Positions 23,370 through 32,706 of a stretch of 64,000 nt of DNA are shown piece after piece. The position numbers were made by a program, and so were the translations under genes. Within the stretch, counting starts at the first letter, position 1. Each line of letters begins with the position of its first letter. Under the pieces are notes generated by a model. It was not told the origin of the DNA and made no database searches. It worked only from the letters and a program-made list of their open reading frames with translations. Location: contig CM029384.1 of assembly GCA_017165825.1 (NCBI GenBank), forward strand, positions 5,613,053 to 5,677,052, written 5' to 3'. The DNA is from Hepsetus odoe. Its lineage: Eukaryota; Chordata; Actinopteri; Characiformes; Hepsetidae.

Positions 23370-26300
23370 GAGTTAGGTCAGCTTCACAGTTGATCAAATG
23401 GTCAAAAGCACTATTTTCTAGCTCACATTTTTCAGATTGGTTTATAAGAGGTTCCCACTCGTCCTTTCTGTATCAGACCAGTGACCCCATGTCTAAGTGT
23501 TCGTCTCAACATCAAGAGACTGAGTGTAATAGCAAGTGTCCCAGCAAATAGGCAAACTGAATATAATGTCTGAGCAAAAATGTGAGCTGAGAGAACATGC
23601 ATAGTCAAAAGTTGTTTGACTTTTACTTTTTTTTCCTCATTCAAGAGGCTCAGTAAAGAGCATCACTTCTTTAAATCTATAGATGTCCAAAAGAACCAGA
23701 ATGTCCCTGAATCTCTTACTGAAATTCATTCAAATTCGCTACTAGCTGTGCATTCACACACAGAGAGTCTATAGAAGTAAAAATGAAAAAAAGATCATGC
23801 TCTTACTTACAGACAGGTTTTTTGGGTGATTTGGGATTCTGCAGAGTTCCCATTTTGAGTCTGTAGGCCAAACGTCTGAGAGCAAAGGCAAGACCAAATC
23901 AAAGAGTCGTTATTTTGTTGCTTGCCATTGGGACGTCGACACTGGTGGAACTACGGTAAGAACTATCAGAAACACCTCAGCCCGAGTCTGTAGATTGAGC
24001 CCTTTCAGCACCTGGATTCCAGCACATGATGCTGACAATATTCTGGGTCCTGCTAGAGCAACACCCAGACTGTAGCATCTTTTTATGGGCCTTCCTTGAG
24101 TTCAGTGAATGAAGAACTCAAACAGGGCTTGGAACTGCATGAAGAATAATGAACGCAAACTAGTCCTGTTATTCTTCTGCCAGTTCACTCACTCAATCAC
24201 TTTCAAAAGTAGGCTCCCCCCCATCAGGACGAACGGCAGGTACACTCTAGTGAGTTTGTTTTTAGTCACTATAAGCCATATTAGCAGTTCTGTGGTAGTT
24301 AAATACACCCAGAACCACTGGCACACAGCGCTACCACCATTCCTGTACAAAACTCTCAACCCCAAGTTGCTCCAGGGAGACTGTCCGAGTGATTAGGAAA
24401 AAAAAAACAAATTACATTTATGGCATTTAGCAGAAGCTCTTATCCAGAGCGACTTCCGTGTCCTGATTACAGGGACAGTCCCCCCTGGAGACACTCAGGG
24501 TTAAGGGTCTTGCTCAGGGTTCCAATGGTGGTAGTACCAGAGGTGGGATTTGAACCTGGGACCTCTTTAGCATAGGTCCCTAGGCAAGTATCCTACCACT
24601 AGACCACCTATCCTTAGAGACCACTAGGTCCCTCATAAAACCTTTTGGAATTCCAAAATGAACAATGACAGAAGTGGCAAACTTCCTCTCACCTCTCCTG
24701 AAATTGTTTGGAAGGAATGAGTCCTGCACGTAGGTTGCTGTCTCCCACCCTCTTCGCCTGCCACCAGGTGGCGTCGTCCTGACTCACCACTTGCAGGATG
24801 TCCCCACGCTGAAAGGGAAGCCCTGCCTCTTGACAGGGTGTGGCCTTGTCCTCTAGAGGGATGTAGTCGAACAGAGCCCGCATGTAGACCTGCAGAAATC
24901 ACATCCGACAAATTTGGCTGAAGGAGCTGGATGGAGAGTTTATTACACATGGATGATTGCACAGATGAAAGACTTGTTGAATCTTTTATAGTAAATATGA
25001 TTATTTCTGTCCCCACCTTGCTCTCTTTTAACTTGTCGTCCTCTTTGATGGCTGGGATGATCTTTAGAGTGATGGAGCCCTGCGACTGAGACTGACAGAG
25101 AAATGGAGAGATTGAAAAAATTACTTCAGCCAAAAAAACACGATTGTAGTAATTCCAAAGACGACAATGATGATGATGATGATGAGGATGATGGTGTAAT
25201 ACCAGTAGTTGGCTTATCTCATCTGGTCTCTTGTGCATCACAGAGATGCCATTGACTTCTCTCAGTTCGTCCCCTACATGCACGAGACCTGTAAATGCAA
25301 AGTCATCGCAAAAGAGCGTAAGAGACGAACACTCATGAACAGCCGATTAAAACGCAGTTTATGCTTTACAATGCGCCTCAGGACGAACTGTTTCTCCATA
25401 ATTACACCTGTTGAACTGGCTGGTTTTAAGCTTCTTGTTTGCTTCAGTACTGCACAAAAGTCTTGAGTCACTGTCATTTATTTGCAACATGCAAATAAAT
25501 TATGTAAACACAAAGAGAGTTTATCGTTCTAACCAGCTTTAAAGTCAATAAATGTGTAGGTATGCATGTGAACCAAACCAATAATAATAATAAAAATAAT
25601 AAAAGAAAAAAAACTTTATCACCAAAATAGAGAAGGAGAAAATGAAGTATTTATTACATACATTTTTACAAATATGTGATTGTGTTAGTAAGAAATGCAG
25701 CTACTGCATTTAAATGGTGCTGATGGGTGGATGGAAGGATGGAATGATGGATGGATGGATGGATGAATGGATGGATGGATGGCTAGCTGGCTGTATGGAT
25801 GAATGGATGGCTGGATGGATGGCTGGCTGAATGGATGGATGGCTGACTGGATGGATGGATGGCTGGCTGGATGGATGGATGGATGAATGGCTGGCTGGCT
25901 GGCTGGCTGGATGCATGGATGGATGGCTGGCTGGATGGATGGATGGATGGATGGCTGGGTGGCTGGATGGATGATGGATGGATGGCTGACTGGATGGATG
26001 CATGGATGGATGGATGGATGGCTTGCTGGATGGATGGATGGATGGCTGGATGCATGGATGGATGGATGGATGGATGGCTGGTTGGGAGGCTGGATGGATG
26101 GATGGATGGATGGATGGATGGATGGATGGCTGGGTGGCTGGATGGATGATGGATGGATGGCTGACTGGATGGAAGCATGGATGGATGGCTGGCTTGGAGG
26201 CTGGATAGATGGATGGATGGCTGACTGGATGGATGGATGGCTGGATGGCTGGCTGGCTGGGAGGCTGGATGGATGGATGGATGGCTGACTGGATGGATGG

Positions 26301-29300
26301 ATGGCTGGATGGCTGGCTGGCTGGCTGGGTGGATGGAGGGATGGATGGCTGGCTGGCTGGCTGGGTGGATGGAGGGATGGATGGCTGACTGGATGGATGG
26401 ATGGCTGGATGGCTGGCTGGCTGGGAGGATGCATGGATGGATGGATGGATGGATGGATGGCTGGGTGGCTGGATGGATGGATGGCTGGATGGCTGACTGG
26501 ATGGATGGATGGCTGGATGGCTGGCTGGCTGGCTGGGTGGATGGAGGGATGGATGGATGGCTGACTGGATGGATGGATGGCTGGATGGCTGGCTGGCTGG
26601 CTGGGTGGATGGAGGGATGGATGGCTGGCTGGCTGGCTGGGTGGATGGAGGGATGGATGGCTGACTGGATGGATGGATGGCTGGATGGCTGGCTGGCTGG
26701 GAGGATGCATGGATGGATGGATGGCTGAATGGCTGAATGGATGGATGGAAAAATGAGTGAAATTCTGTTTATTGATTTTAAAGCGCAGGTTCATCATTAG
26801 CCTCTCAGCATAGCTGCTTTCAGATTTCGATGGCACTTCACTCCCACTCTGCTTGCAGAACACACTGATTACAGTAATGACCGAGCGCACGGTGGGCTTT
26901 AATGCTGGGTGGTTTATCACGATGCACTCTGTCTGTCGGAGGCGATTAAGCTTTCCAAACACTCAGCAACAGATCAATGACACATGAAAGAGGAGAGAGA
27001 GCTCCGAGAGCGGGACACATGAAAACAAAAGGGATGATAGTGTGCGATCGATGACACACACACACACACACACACACATCAATGTTTAACAGCACAGTGA
27101 TTTTTTTTGGAACGCACAGGCAAAAGTGCAGACCCGAATACAAACGCTGTCAGTGGATATTCTGGGAGCAGCTGTAGTCACGTGGTCTGCTACTCTGTTT
27201 GATTCCTTTGATGGCATCTCATGGGACTCTCGCTGCCCGAGCAGACGGCCGTTATCTGTCTTTTCAGATGAACCCTAAGCATCGCGCAGCTCTTCTAGCA
27301 AAAGTGCAGGGGAGCTTCCCCAACAAGCAAACATTCATATCTAAAGCCTTGAGGCCTTCTGTGAAGATTATAGGACTATAATGCTTATTTCTCTGGAAGG
27401 GTCACGGCTCTACCCCTCAAAGTGGGACGTTTATGACAAGCAGCCGTTCAAGCGATGAGAAAGAGGAATTGAGCTGCTTACTTTTCAAAGGGGCAAGAAA
27501 AAAAATATCACTCCAAAATGAGCCTTTTAAAGCATTTCCTACATTTCCTGCATTTTTACACTTTCTGAGCTTTTTTTTATTTCTGAGATTTAAATGGACT
27601 GTTTTGTTTACTGTGTTTTAAGAAGTATCAAAATGGACTGAAACACATTTTAAATCGTGGACTTTCACTGCTGTGGGCTGACCGTGTAAGTATGTGTATG
27701 ATATGAGATCATCATTTTAAACTAATAAGTTGAACAAATGGAGAAAAGGACACAAAATATATTTGTCAATACAAATACTGACTTTAAAAAGCTGGTCAGG
27801 ATCAAAGTGTAGAACGTGTAAGTTGCACGTGTTGCAACACACCGTACTGTTTCGTTTTTCTAGCTAAATAATAAGGAAGGATGGACGGCTGGCTGCAGAG
27901 TGTTGCACGGCTGCCTCGTACACCAAACAACGGACTAGTACCACTCACCACTTCTGTCTGCCGCCCCGCCCTTCATAACCCGTGCTACAATGACGGCTCC
28001 AGTAGCTTCGTCCCGCCGAATGGTGGCCCCCTGAGAAGAAGGTGCACACACACACACATTTAGACAAAGAAAGATATAAACTATATTTCACCTAACCAGT
28101 TCATTTGAAAAATCCTGATATTCAAATCAAATGAAGGACATCAGAGAAACGTCACGCTGCATCCCTGAAGAGCTCGAGGCGCATAACGCAAAGTTGCCTT
28201 ATCGTTACTGTTGGGTAAAAAAATCCCTCTATCTTCCTTCGTTCTTGTTACTCCTTGCTTTCCCGCTCACCAGAGGTTCTTTGTTCTTCACCAAACGAAC
28301 AATCTTGACCGACTCTTCCTCCAACTCGTCCTCAAAGTCGTCAGGAAGAGGGGGCAGCACGGGGTCAAAGTTCTTCTGGGCCACTGTGTCATGAACGGAG
28401 AGAACGGCCTGGGGGGATGTTGAGGGAAGGAGAGATGGTGGGAGAGAGAGAGCAAGAAAGATAACAGAGACTTAAAAACTTTTTTGATGATTTCGACTTG
28501 CAGTTTGCACAGAGCTCATCTTTACTTCTTTATCGCCATCTAGATGAATACAGAAAATGGCTGAGCTGGTTTGTTTCACTTTATATTCTGTAACCAGCCC
28601 CGCTCAGCTAAAATGGAGAAATGAAATAAAATCTGAGAGTTGGAGCATGCCTGCAGCTAATCCTACTTCCTGTCTAAATCCCCATAAATCTCTAGCTTCC
28701 ATTTTCACAGCCAATCTCCACTTGTCATCTGTATGTCCAGTCCTTTCTCACTCACTGGGGTCTGGAATTGTCGTTTGGACCGCCACAAGGACTCCATCCT
28801 ACAATCCTACAGTCACTCGAGTATAGCACTGCAGTGAGATATGTAGGTACCAACGGAAAGAACGTTGTTTAAATCGCTTCGCTTTAAAAAGTCCTGGTGT
28901 GCAGTGTAGACAACATTAAGATGTCTTAAGATGCCCTGTCTACTGGTGCTGCAGTGATGTTTCCTATGGAGAGTAAAAAAGTGAGTGTACCCGTAAGTGA
29001 GGTGACGTCAGCAGGTGGAGCAGCTCTTTCTCCTCCATGCTCATGGGGCCACTCTGTAGCTCCTCAGCAACCTGCCAAGCAGAGAATAGGACTGAGGGAT
29101 CTCCTTTTCGACACACACACACACATACAGTGTGAAAAACGCAACTGTCGGATCTGTCAGAATAAATGATGTTCATTAGAAATGACTTTAATGTCATAAA
29201 ACTCTATTTTTGGACATACATTCACCCACAGGTGACCATTTCATGATGGATGCACCAAGGAATATTTGAAAAGCCTGCTTAGATTTCTGTGCAATTATTG

Positions 29301-30361
29301 ATGCAGATCCTCTTCTTTGGAGTTCCCATATTGGAGACATGAGCATGAACAGTGGCGATATCCATTCAAGTGAAAGTGCCTAAATACCATTGTGAAACAG
29401 CACGGTACACAGTGAGACACAATTTACAGTGCCCTGGGAGCAGTGGTGGGAACGGTACCTTCTCAAGGTTACCTCAGGGCGACCTAGCGGTCTGGGATTT
29501 GAACACACAACCTTTTGATCTTGGGGTCTCATACCTAACCATCAGACCACCGCTGCCCCAGAAGACTGGCGACATAGTGTCACACTCATAGCTCTGCTGA
29601 GACTCCAGGAAGTTTTCCTCACAAAAAATGGCCCACTTTATAAAATGTACTGGTGGATTGCAGCGGTAGTTTATGTAATGAATCCTAATGCAATTTCACA
29701 AAACTGCACGAGTAAAATTTGAATCTGAGAAACATATTTAACGCTAGGGATGCAACACCATCGGGTCTCTGCAGTATCACAGATTTCCACAATGTGCAAG
29801 TGAGCCTCTGTCTCTATCACAGGGTTTTCTGATAGGACGATCAATCCCCACTCCTGGTGAGTTATTGGAAATTTGTTTAATCCGACAAGTCAGATTATTT
29901 GGCACATTACAACATGTACTAACAATCGTCGATACAAGACTATTCAAATGGCCTCTGGTTGCTATGGAAACCTCCCGTGTTCAGATAGCACTGCAATCTA
30001 CAGCGTTCAGGTCTATCAGTCTAAGTATAAAATGTCTTCAGTCGTTCTGCTTTTTGCTGAAAGGTCGTCCATTGACGCGTCAGATACATAAAATCTGACT
30101 GCTGTAATGAACCGGATGTGTTTCCCATCTAGAATCACTCAGATGTGGCTCAGATCTGTTTTGGAAGATTGAGTCTCAGCTAGAAGTGAAACAGAATGTT
30201 TGTTCACATTTAAGCCAAAAGAAATCAGGTTTGTTCCGATTCCAATCTGAGGTGTGAACGCCGCCATAATGTCACTTACGTCCTCTGCCAGAGAAGAGGC
30301 GCTGTGAAGCACAGGCGTGGGACTCTGTCTCTCATACTGGCGCAGTTTCTCATGAATCTAG

Positions 30362-30399
<38 letters not shown>

Positions 30400-30940
30400 A
30401 AAAAATAGATATTTTGTAGCTGGCCCCATAGCTTATAAGTCTGGCTCGTAGAGTCACAAACACACATACACACCTTCATGAGGTAGGCCAGGCTCTTCTC
30501 ACTGAAGACATCTTTGAGAAAGACCATGTCCTCTTTGTGATTGGCATCTGGACGCAGCTGAGAAGTCAGCAAGGCCAGCGTCTCATGCAAACCTTAACAC
30601 GGGGCCGTATGTTAGTGGGTGGGTGTTAGTGCACGTGTGCATCAGTACCCACACAGTGAGGATTCAACCATTAAAAAAAAAGCTTCTTTTTCAAATCAGC
30701 GTAGACGTTTGAGTGAAAACGTATCTTTGGATTTACATGCATTTTAGATTTTCTTTGTTGTTGTCCTCATTTTGGTTAACACACACACATTTGTGCAAAA
30801 GATTCCGATAAACAGATCCACCCAAGAGACATCTGAAGCACATGTCAAGAGGCTCATTCGATATTTGTACTTTATTTTACATTTATTTTCATTTCCAGTG
30901 AATGGAGCTGTTTACCTGCACCTGCTGTGAGGACTGGCAT
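10026..30940 (-). CDS. mpp3: MPP3-like membrane-associated guanylate kinase scaffold (complete, 18 coding exons)
   Basis: I joined 18 exons at GT/AG sites with agreeing phases. The coding length is 1764 nt, or 587 residues, close to the roughly 585 known for vertebrate MPP3. Domains in order: tandem L27 (about residues 9-115), PDZ (about 135-220, with the PLGATI carboxylate-binding loop), SH3 (about 229-295), a cysteine-bearing linker followed by a basic stretch (RRSFRLSRKD, about 340), and a guanylate-kinase-like domain (about 385-587) ending VPVSWVRT. The kinase P-loop reads IGSLGARINELK and lacks GxGKS, so the domain should bind partners and not phosphorylate GMP. This is typical of the MPP3/MPP7 branch. 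Family role: a scaffold at cell junctions and synapses that binds other L27 proteins and membrane-protein tails. MPP3 is preferred over MPP7 because of the MPVL start, the linker containing DQGCEK and DCDCEGY, and KRPDEISQLL. An in-frame ATG 12 nt upstream (30950-30952) could add MKEA. Confidence 0.95.
10420..10720 (-). repeat. SINE-B copies in minus orientation
   Basis: Starts with (ATTC)n and gggccgcttgtcctaagtag, then ccagctcacacagggcgaaa. A second ATTC run at 10548 and similar text follow, so two partial copies are joined. Confidence 0.8.
10722..10880 (-). repeat. SINE-C copy (tRNA head, L2-like tail)
   Basis: Reads acatttacatttgcagc (L2-like tail reversed) then agggttaagggtcttcctca and ends with the reversed head taccactagaccaccacc. 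Confidence 0.8.
10881..11045 (-). repeat. SINE-B head fragment
   Basis: Contains cagactgtgagaggaaacca and the tRNA-like gcctgggactcgaaccccgg. It appears to be the remainder of the SINE-B copy split by SINE-C. Confidence 0.65.
11120..11248 (-). CDS. mpp3: mpp3 coding exon 17 (GK lid, Arg-rich insert)
   Basis: 43 codons encoding ALHTLWTAEFKPYVIFVKP, then RIPESRRRRRSAATSPAGG and a short tail. EFKPYVIFVKP is the GK-like strand. The arginine-rich part replaces the usual lid. The donor is gtgaga. Confidence 0.93.
11574..12880. other. mpp3 intron, no other gene seen
   Basis: Between coding exons 17 and 16. An open frame at 11574-11834 has no recognisable family and is probably chance. Confidence 0.55.
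12929..13037 (-). CDS. mpp3: mpp3 coding exon 16 (GK core)
   Basis: Encodes FVEFGEYKENLYGTSMEAI through CLVDVQPE. GEYKENLYGTS is the best-conserved GK-like motif of MAGUKs. It lies next to the large minisatellite of the preceding intron. Confidence 0.96.
13200..15140. repeat. Higher-order minisatellite in mpp3 intron 15
   Basis: About 70 monomers of about 27 bp (core tgttctggaatgttctcc plus a CATT-rich joint). Distinct variants recur in order with a larger period of about 303 bp: the variant starting ttatcaacac occurs at 13279, 13583, 13885 and 14189, then again at 14571 and 14765 after a disturbed part. The array fills most of the intron between the 15433 and 13037 exon edges. Its stop-poor frames are not genes. 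Confidence 0.93.
15433..15526 (-). CDS. mpp3: mpp3 coding exon 15 (GK core)
   Basis: Encodes HTTRPKKSHEKEGVEYHFV through DAQNNK. HTTRP and EGVEYHF are the GMP-binding-side landmarks of GK folds. The donor is gtaagt. Confidence 0.96.
15675..15833 (+). repeat. SINE-A 5' part (interrupted by L2)
   Basis: tRNA-type head (tggcctagtggtt A box, gggttcaaatc B box) and the SINE-A body up to ctgctg, where the L2 fragment begins. The missing tail reappears at 16936-16996. Confidence 0.8.
15834..16935 (+). mobile_element. L2-type LINE 3' fragment
   Basis: Encodes the C-terminal end of an L2/CR1-like ORF2: LSRSCRHLLFNIRRICPFL, LVQSLVISKLDICNSLLAGF, LIQNAAAVVFNCPKS, LHWLPVAARIKLKSLNLAYK. After the ORF come about 10 copies of a 32-bp repeat, then the tail tctgctaaatgctgtaaatg with TAAATG repeats. 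It sits inside a SINE in the mpp3 intron. Confidence 0.85.
16446..16785 (+). repeat. 32-bp tandem repeat in the L2 3' region
   Basis: About 10.5 copies of a pyrimidine-rich 32-bp unit (ctttcctcttcctcaagaaa plus 12 bp), starting within the last ORF codons region of the L2 copy. Confidence 0.9.
16936..16996 (+). repeat. SINE-A 3' tail (continuation after L2)
   Basis: Reads agaggatgctttt, then tttcacaatgacaaattgtc and acattcactt: the tail of the SINE whose head is at 15675-15833. Confidence 0.75.
17536..17716 (-). repeat. SINE-A copy
   Basis: Reads gaaagtgactattctcatca, gacggtaccttgctcaaggg and the reversed head aaccactaggccaccgctgc. The middle is shortened. Confidence 0.85.
17770..17850 (-). 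CDS. mpp3: mpp3 coding exon 14 (degenerate GK P-loop)
   Basis: Encodes GSLGARINELKQKVIAENP through RYAVAVP. The loop after LVVLIG lacks the lysine and serine of a working guanylate kinase, so nucleotide phosphorylation is not expected. Confidence 0.95.
18468..18629 (-). CDS. mpp3: mpp3 coding exon 13 (basic hook, GK start)
   Basis: Encodes AGLRRSFRLSRKDRQG, a Ser/Glu-rich spacer, LTYEEVTRYQQRSSERP and RLVVLIG. The basic run lies just before the GK-like domain, whose first strand is LVVLIG. Confidence 0.95.
18738..19290 (+). repeat. Repeat family D, near full length (MITE-like)
   Basis: Begins acagtagggtgaaaaagtct and ends with tgcttgcacagtgctgta, which reads as an imperfect inverted copy of the start. 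No coding sequence. Other parts of the family occur at 7.5, 21.4, 25.4 and 38.5 kb. A non-autonomous DNA transposon is the likeliest nature. Confidence 0.72.
20038..20790 (+). other. Possible nested promoter and exon pair in mpp3 intron 12
   Basis: On the plus strand, a TATA-like tttaaaag (20038) precedes a GC-rich segment with ggcgATGG (20163) and a gtaagg donor-like site near 20192. About 500 nt later, after a SINE-C, comes an open segment PTLADITLRSLPTQRGNKA, ending in TGA near 20787. Promoter, exons and link are all unproven and I recognise no family. Confidence 0.2.
20436..20605 (-). repeat. SINE-C copy
   Basis: Starts acatttacatttacagcaga, continues cgctcttatccagagtgag, and ends with the reversed head ctcgaccaccaccaca. 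The B-box part reads ggattcgaacctgc. Confidence 0.85.
21181..21425 (-). repeat. SINE-A, near full length
   Basis: Tail aagtgaaagtgactaccctt, body gggagcagtgacggggatgg, and head reversed as caccactaggccaccgccgc. Confidence 0.9.
21430..21700 (+). repeat. Repeat family D fragment
   Basis: Shares cagcatcagcagtaaacgag, tcttcactgcctcatg and gtccttcaggaagcctggag with the 18.7-kb and 38.5-kb copies. Confidence 0.8.
21863..21904 (-). CDS. mpp3: mpp3 coding exon 12 (Cys-rich linker)
   Basis: 42 nt encoding DDCDCEGYFNGHYI between an acag acceptor and a gtgaga donor, phase 1 at both ends. The CDCEGY motif is characteristic of the MPP3 linker. Confidence 0.9.
   Translation of the reverse strand, partial: TTVTVRAISMDTT
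22999..23019 (-). CDS. mpp3: mpp3 coding exon 11 (21-nt microexon)
   Basis: Only 21 nt, encoding YDQGCEK across the joins, flanked by a gctag acceptor and a gtacgt donor. Phases match exons 10 and 12, and the peptide corresponds to the short DQ-C-K segment expected in the MPP3 linker. It is too short for ordinary frame scans. Confidence 0.85.
23185..23370. repeat. (GA)n and (CA)n microsatellites
   Basis: A (GA)n run at about 23191-23220 and a (CA)n run at about 23318-23367, in the mpp3 intron between the microexon and exon 10. Confidence 0.95.
23811..23875 (-). CDS. mpp3: mpp3 coding exon 10 (SH3-GK linker)
   Basis: Encodes RLAYRLKMGTLQNPKSPKKP and ends in phase 1 at gtaagt. It completes the split arginine codon from exon 9, and its basic, proline-containing sequence suits the inter-domain linker. 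Confidence 0.9.
24405..24612 (-). repeat. SINE-C, near full length
   Basis: Starts ttacatttatggcatttagc, then agaagctcttatccagagcg, and ends with the reversed head ctaccactagaccacc. The best SINE-C copy for comparing with the L2 tail. Confidence 0.9.
24693..24889 (-). CDS. mpp3: mpp3 coding exon 9 (SH3 domain)
   Basis: Encodes almost the whole SH3 domain: VYMRALFDYIP, the GLPFQRGDILQVV core, DDATWWQAKRVGD, and RAGLIPSKQFQER. The residues ALFDY, WW and IPS are the usual SH3 landmarks. Ends in phase 2 at gtgaga. Confidence 0.96.
25017..25091 (-). CDS. mpp3: mpp3 coding exon 8 (PDZ end)
   Basis: 25 codons encoding SQSQGSITLKIIP through KLKESK, the last PDZ strand and the PDZ-SH3 linker. The donor is gtgggg. 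Confidence 0.94.
25203..25288 (-). CDS. mpp3: mpp3 coding exon 7 (PDZ)
   Basis: Encodes LVHVGDELREVNGISVMHK through DEISQLL. The motif GDELREVNG is the PDZ strand typical of the MPP3/MPP7 group. The donor is gtatta. Confidence 0.95.
25445..25505 (+). repeat. Repeat family D end fragment
   Basis: Reads agtactgcacaaaagtcttg and agtcactgtcattt, the terminal part of family D. Confidence 0.6.
25724..26750. repeat. 1-kb TGGA/TGGC satellite in mpp3 intron 6
   Basis: About 250 tetranucleotides, mostly TGGA and TGGC, arranged in blocks. A block with ggctgggtggatggaggg recurs several times in 26300-26660, so larger repeat units exist. Both strands are open for long stretches (MDGW.. and HPSI.. type) purely from composition. 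Confidence 0.97.
26760..27940. other. mpp3 intron 6, remaining part
   Basis: Apart from a (CA)n run at 27055-27078 I see no gene or identified repeat. Confidence 0.55.
27949..28030 (-). CDS. mpp3: mpp3 coding exon 6 (PDZ ligand groove)
   Basis: Encodes GATIRRDEATGAVIVARVM through GGAADRSG. With the end of exon 5 it forms the PLGATI loop. The exon ends in phase 1 at gtgagt. Confidence 0.95.
28271..28408 (-). CDS. mpp3: mpp3 coding exon 5 (L27 end to PDZ start)
   Basis: Encodes AVLSVHDTVAQKNFDPVLPP, an acidic stretch, then VKIVRLVKNKEPL, which opens the PDZ domain. 46 codons between a cccccag acceptor and a gtgagc donor. Confidence 0.95.
28991..29071 (-). CDS. mpp3: mpp3 coding exon 4 (second L27)
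   Basis: Encodes VAEELQSGPMSMEEKELLHL through SPHLR in 27 codons, between a ggcag acceptor and a gtacac donor. It carries the second L27 helix pair. Confidence 0.95.
29368..29562 (-). repeat. SINE-A copy
   Basis: Tail aagtgaaagtgcctaaatac, body gagcagtggtgggaacggta, head reversed as cagaccaccgctgccc. The middle is shortened. Confidence 0.85.
30280..30357 (-). CDS. mpp3: mpp3 coding exon 3 (L27 region)
   Basis: Encodes IHEKLRQYERQSPTPVLHS through SLAED in 26 codons, between a ttctag acceptor and a gtaagt donor. It ends the first L27 and starts the second. Confidence 0.95.
30361..30396. repeat. (CA)n microsatellite next to mpp3 exon 3
   Basis: A run of about 17 CA units lies within 10 nt of the exon-3 acceptor on the minus strand, as (GT)n. 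A similar run at 30992-31020 lies just upstream of exon 1. Confidence 0.95.
30474..30592 (-). CDS. mpp3: mpp3 coding exon 2 (first L27)
   Basis: Encodes LHETLALLTSQLRPDANH through SEKSLAYLMK, the conserved N-terminal L27 helices of MPP3. The donor is gtgtgt and phases match exons 1 and 3. Confidence 0.95.
30916..30940 (-). CDS. mpp3: mpp3 coding exon 1 (MPVLTAGA)
   Basis: The ATG at 30940-30938 opens MPVLTAGA and ends in phase 1 at a gtaaac donor. A pyrimidine-rich acceptor (ctttcag) sits just upstream, so the exon probably begins at 30974 with 34 nt of 5' UTR, and a separate untranslated exon should lie further upstream. Confidence 0.9.
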
Positions 30941-31059
30941 GGCTTCTTTCATGGATCGACTGAGTGAATGTGGCCTGAAAGACATAAACCAAAACACACA
31001 CACACACACACACACACACAAATAATGCACCAGAATCTTGAAAATATGTATTGACAATG

Positions 31060-32410
31060 TTTTCTATGTATAGAAAATAGTTCAATTTCATTGATACTGA
31101 ATAAAATCATACAAAATATATGAGAAAATATTCAGAGGTTTGGTTGCTTTTAATGTGTAAATACATTAAACTTAAAAGAATCGTTCCTAAATGCCAAAGT
31201 TTAGTTGCCAAAAATAACTGGACGCTAGTAATCACGCATTAACATAATGTCCTTTAAACGATGCTAATTGGTGACTATTGGGTCAGCAACAGTGACCCCC
31301 CCCCCTTCTTTAAACAGCAGCCTGGCTGCAACTTCAGGTCACCGAGAGACACCGATCAATACTCTGCTGTTTACGCTCATCATATTTCATCCTGTGTGTG
31401 TGTGAGTGTGTGTGTGTGTGTGGGGGGGGGTTCATATGATTAACAGGATGCTCTCCATACAGTTGAACATCGATAAAGAGCTCAGGGTCAGGCATTAATG
31501 ATCTGAACACTTTTTCGAAGAAAATCCCATGGTACTTGGTCAATAAACAATCACAAATGATGGAGATACTGCTCCGTCATATCTGTATTAAGAAAGTATA
31601 AATCCATTTTAACAAGACCATTTTCCAAGCGCTCCTCATCCCTAACAATTATACAGGCTGTGGCTTCAAGACCGGCATGCAGTGTTGCACAGAAGACTTG
31701 AGCTTGCTTTGCGCTTCATTTTTTTCTAGTTTGCTTGGAAAAGGAAGCAATAGGTGCAGTGATTTATCACAACATGTTCAAAGATGCATGTAAACAGAAT
31801 GTTCAGTGACTCAGGCAGCAAAATGTTATCTGCTCCTCTTTTTGTGGGGAACATCTCTGGAGCTTTATTGTAGCGTTGGCCATCTGAGGTCCTCAAAGAA
31901 GGAGCTCTGTAAAGTGCCATGGGCTAAAAGAAGGGCTGAAGGTGAGTTGATGGCCATAGGCCTGTGCATTTTCCTCCTTTACAGCGTTAATCAGAGCAGT
32001 TCTGTTGTTTTTTTCTTCCGTCTCAAAGTGCCTTAAGGCCATCATGAGCTTGAATGACTATTGGTGGCGGTGGCCTGGTGGTAAGGGAGTTGGATTTACA
32101 TTTGCAACGAAATGTTCAAAAGTACTCGATACAAATCTTGAAGATCAGGAGATATTTTCCTTTTTTGCCATTTGAATGAGTTGTTTTTCAGGATGTAACT
32201 AAAGTCATAAAACTAAAAACCTGATGGAACCAACCATTAGTTGCTGAATCACTCTCCACCAAACAAACAAATCTACTTTTTTTGTTTTAACATACTTGCT
32301 GTTCTTAAGCAATAAAAAAAAAAGATATTAAGACTTCCTGAAATAGTTTTGACTCCATATTTGATGGGGAAAAGTTGCTTGGTGTCAGTTTCTGCTGCAA
32401 CATTAGAATG
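31060..32410. other. mpp3 upstream region
   Basis: Should hold untranslated mpp3 exon(s) and the promoter. A mixed (TG)n/poly-G run lies at 31393-31430. No coding exon is supported. Confidence 0.45.
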
Positions 32411-32419
32411 CAGAATTTG

Positions 32420-32580
32420 AAAGTGAAAGTGACTATGTGTCAGCGTGAAACACAACACACAGTGAAGCGCAACAAAATGCAACCTCTGCTTTTAACCCAC
32501 ACACACCGTGCAGCAGGAGGCAGCTATTCAAAGTGTCCGGGGAGCAGTGATGTGGACGGTACCTTGCTCAAGGGTAATAA
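32420..32580 (-). repeat. SINE-A, head missing
   Basis: Tail aaagtgaaagtgactatgtg through gacggtaccttgctcaaggg, then stops. The tRNA head is absent, a 5' truncation typical of retroposons. Confidence 0.85.
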
Positions 32581-32622
32581 AGGATAATGAAACTGAATAT
32601 ATAATCCCAAATTTAAGTGTGC

Positions 32623-32624
<2 letters not shown>

Positions 32625-32700
<76 letters not shown>

Positions 32701-32706
32701 TATAAG
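32625..32706. repeat. (AT)n microsatellite
   Basis: About 35 AT units. A shorter AT run at 33073-33096 borders the J-domain exon remnant and the Tc1-type element. Confidence 0.97.

Noticed and set aside
25685..26962. 425-codon minus frame (HPSIHPSIQP type) and plus frames (MDGWMAGW type)
   Set aside because: Translations of the TGGA/TGGC satellite; open on several frames of both strands and lying in an mpp3 intron.
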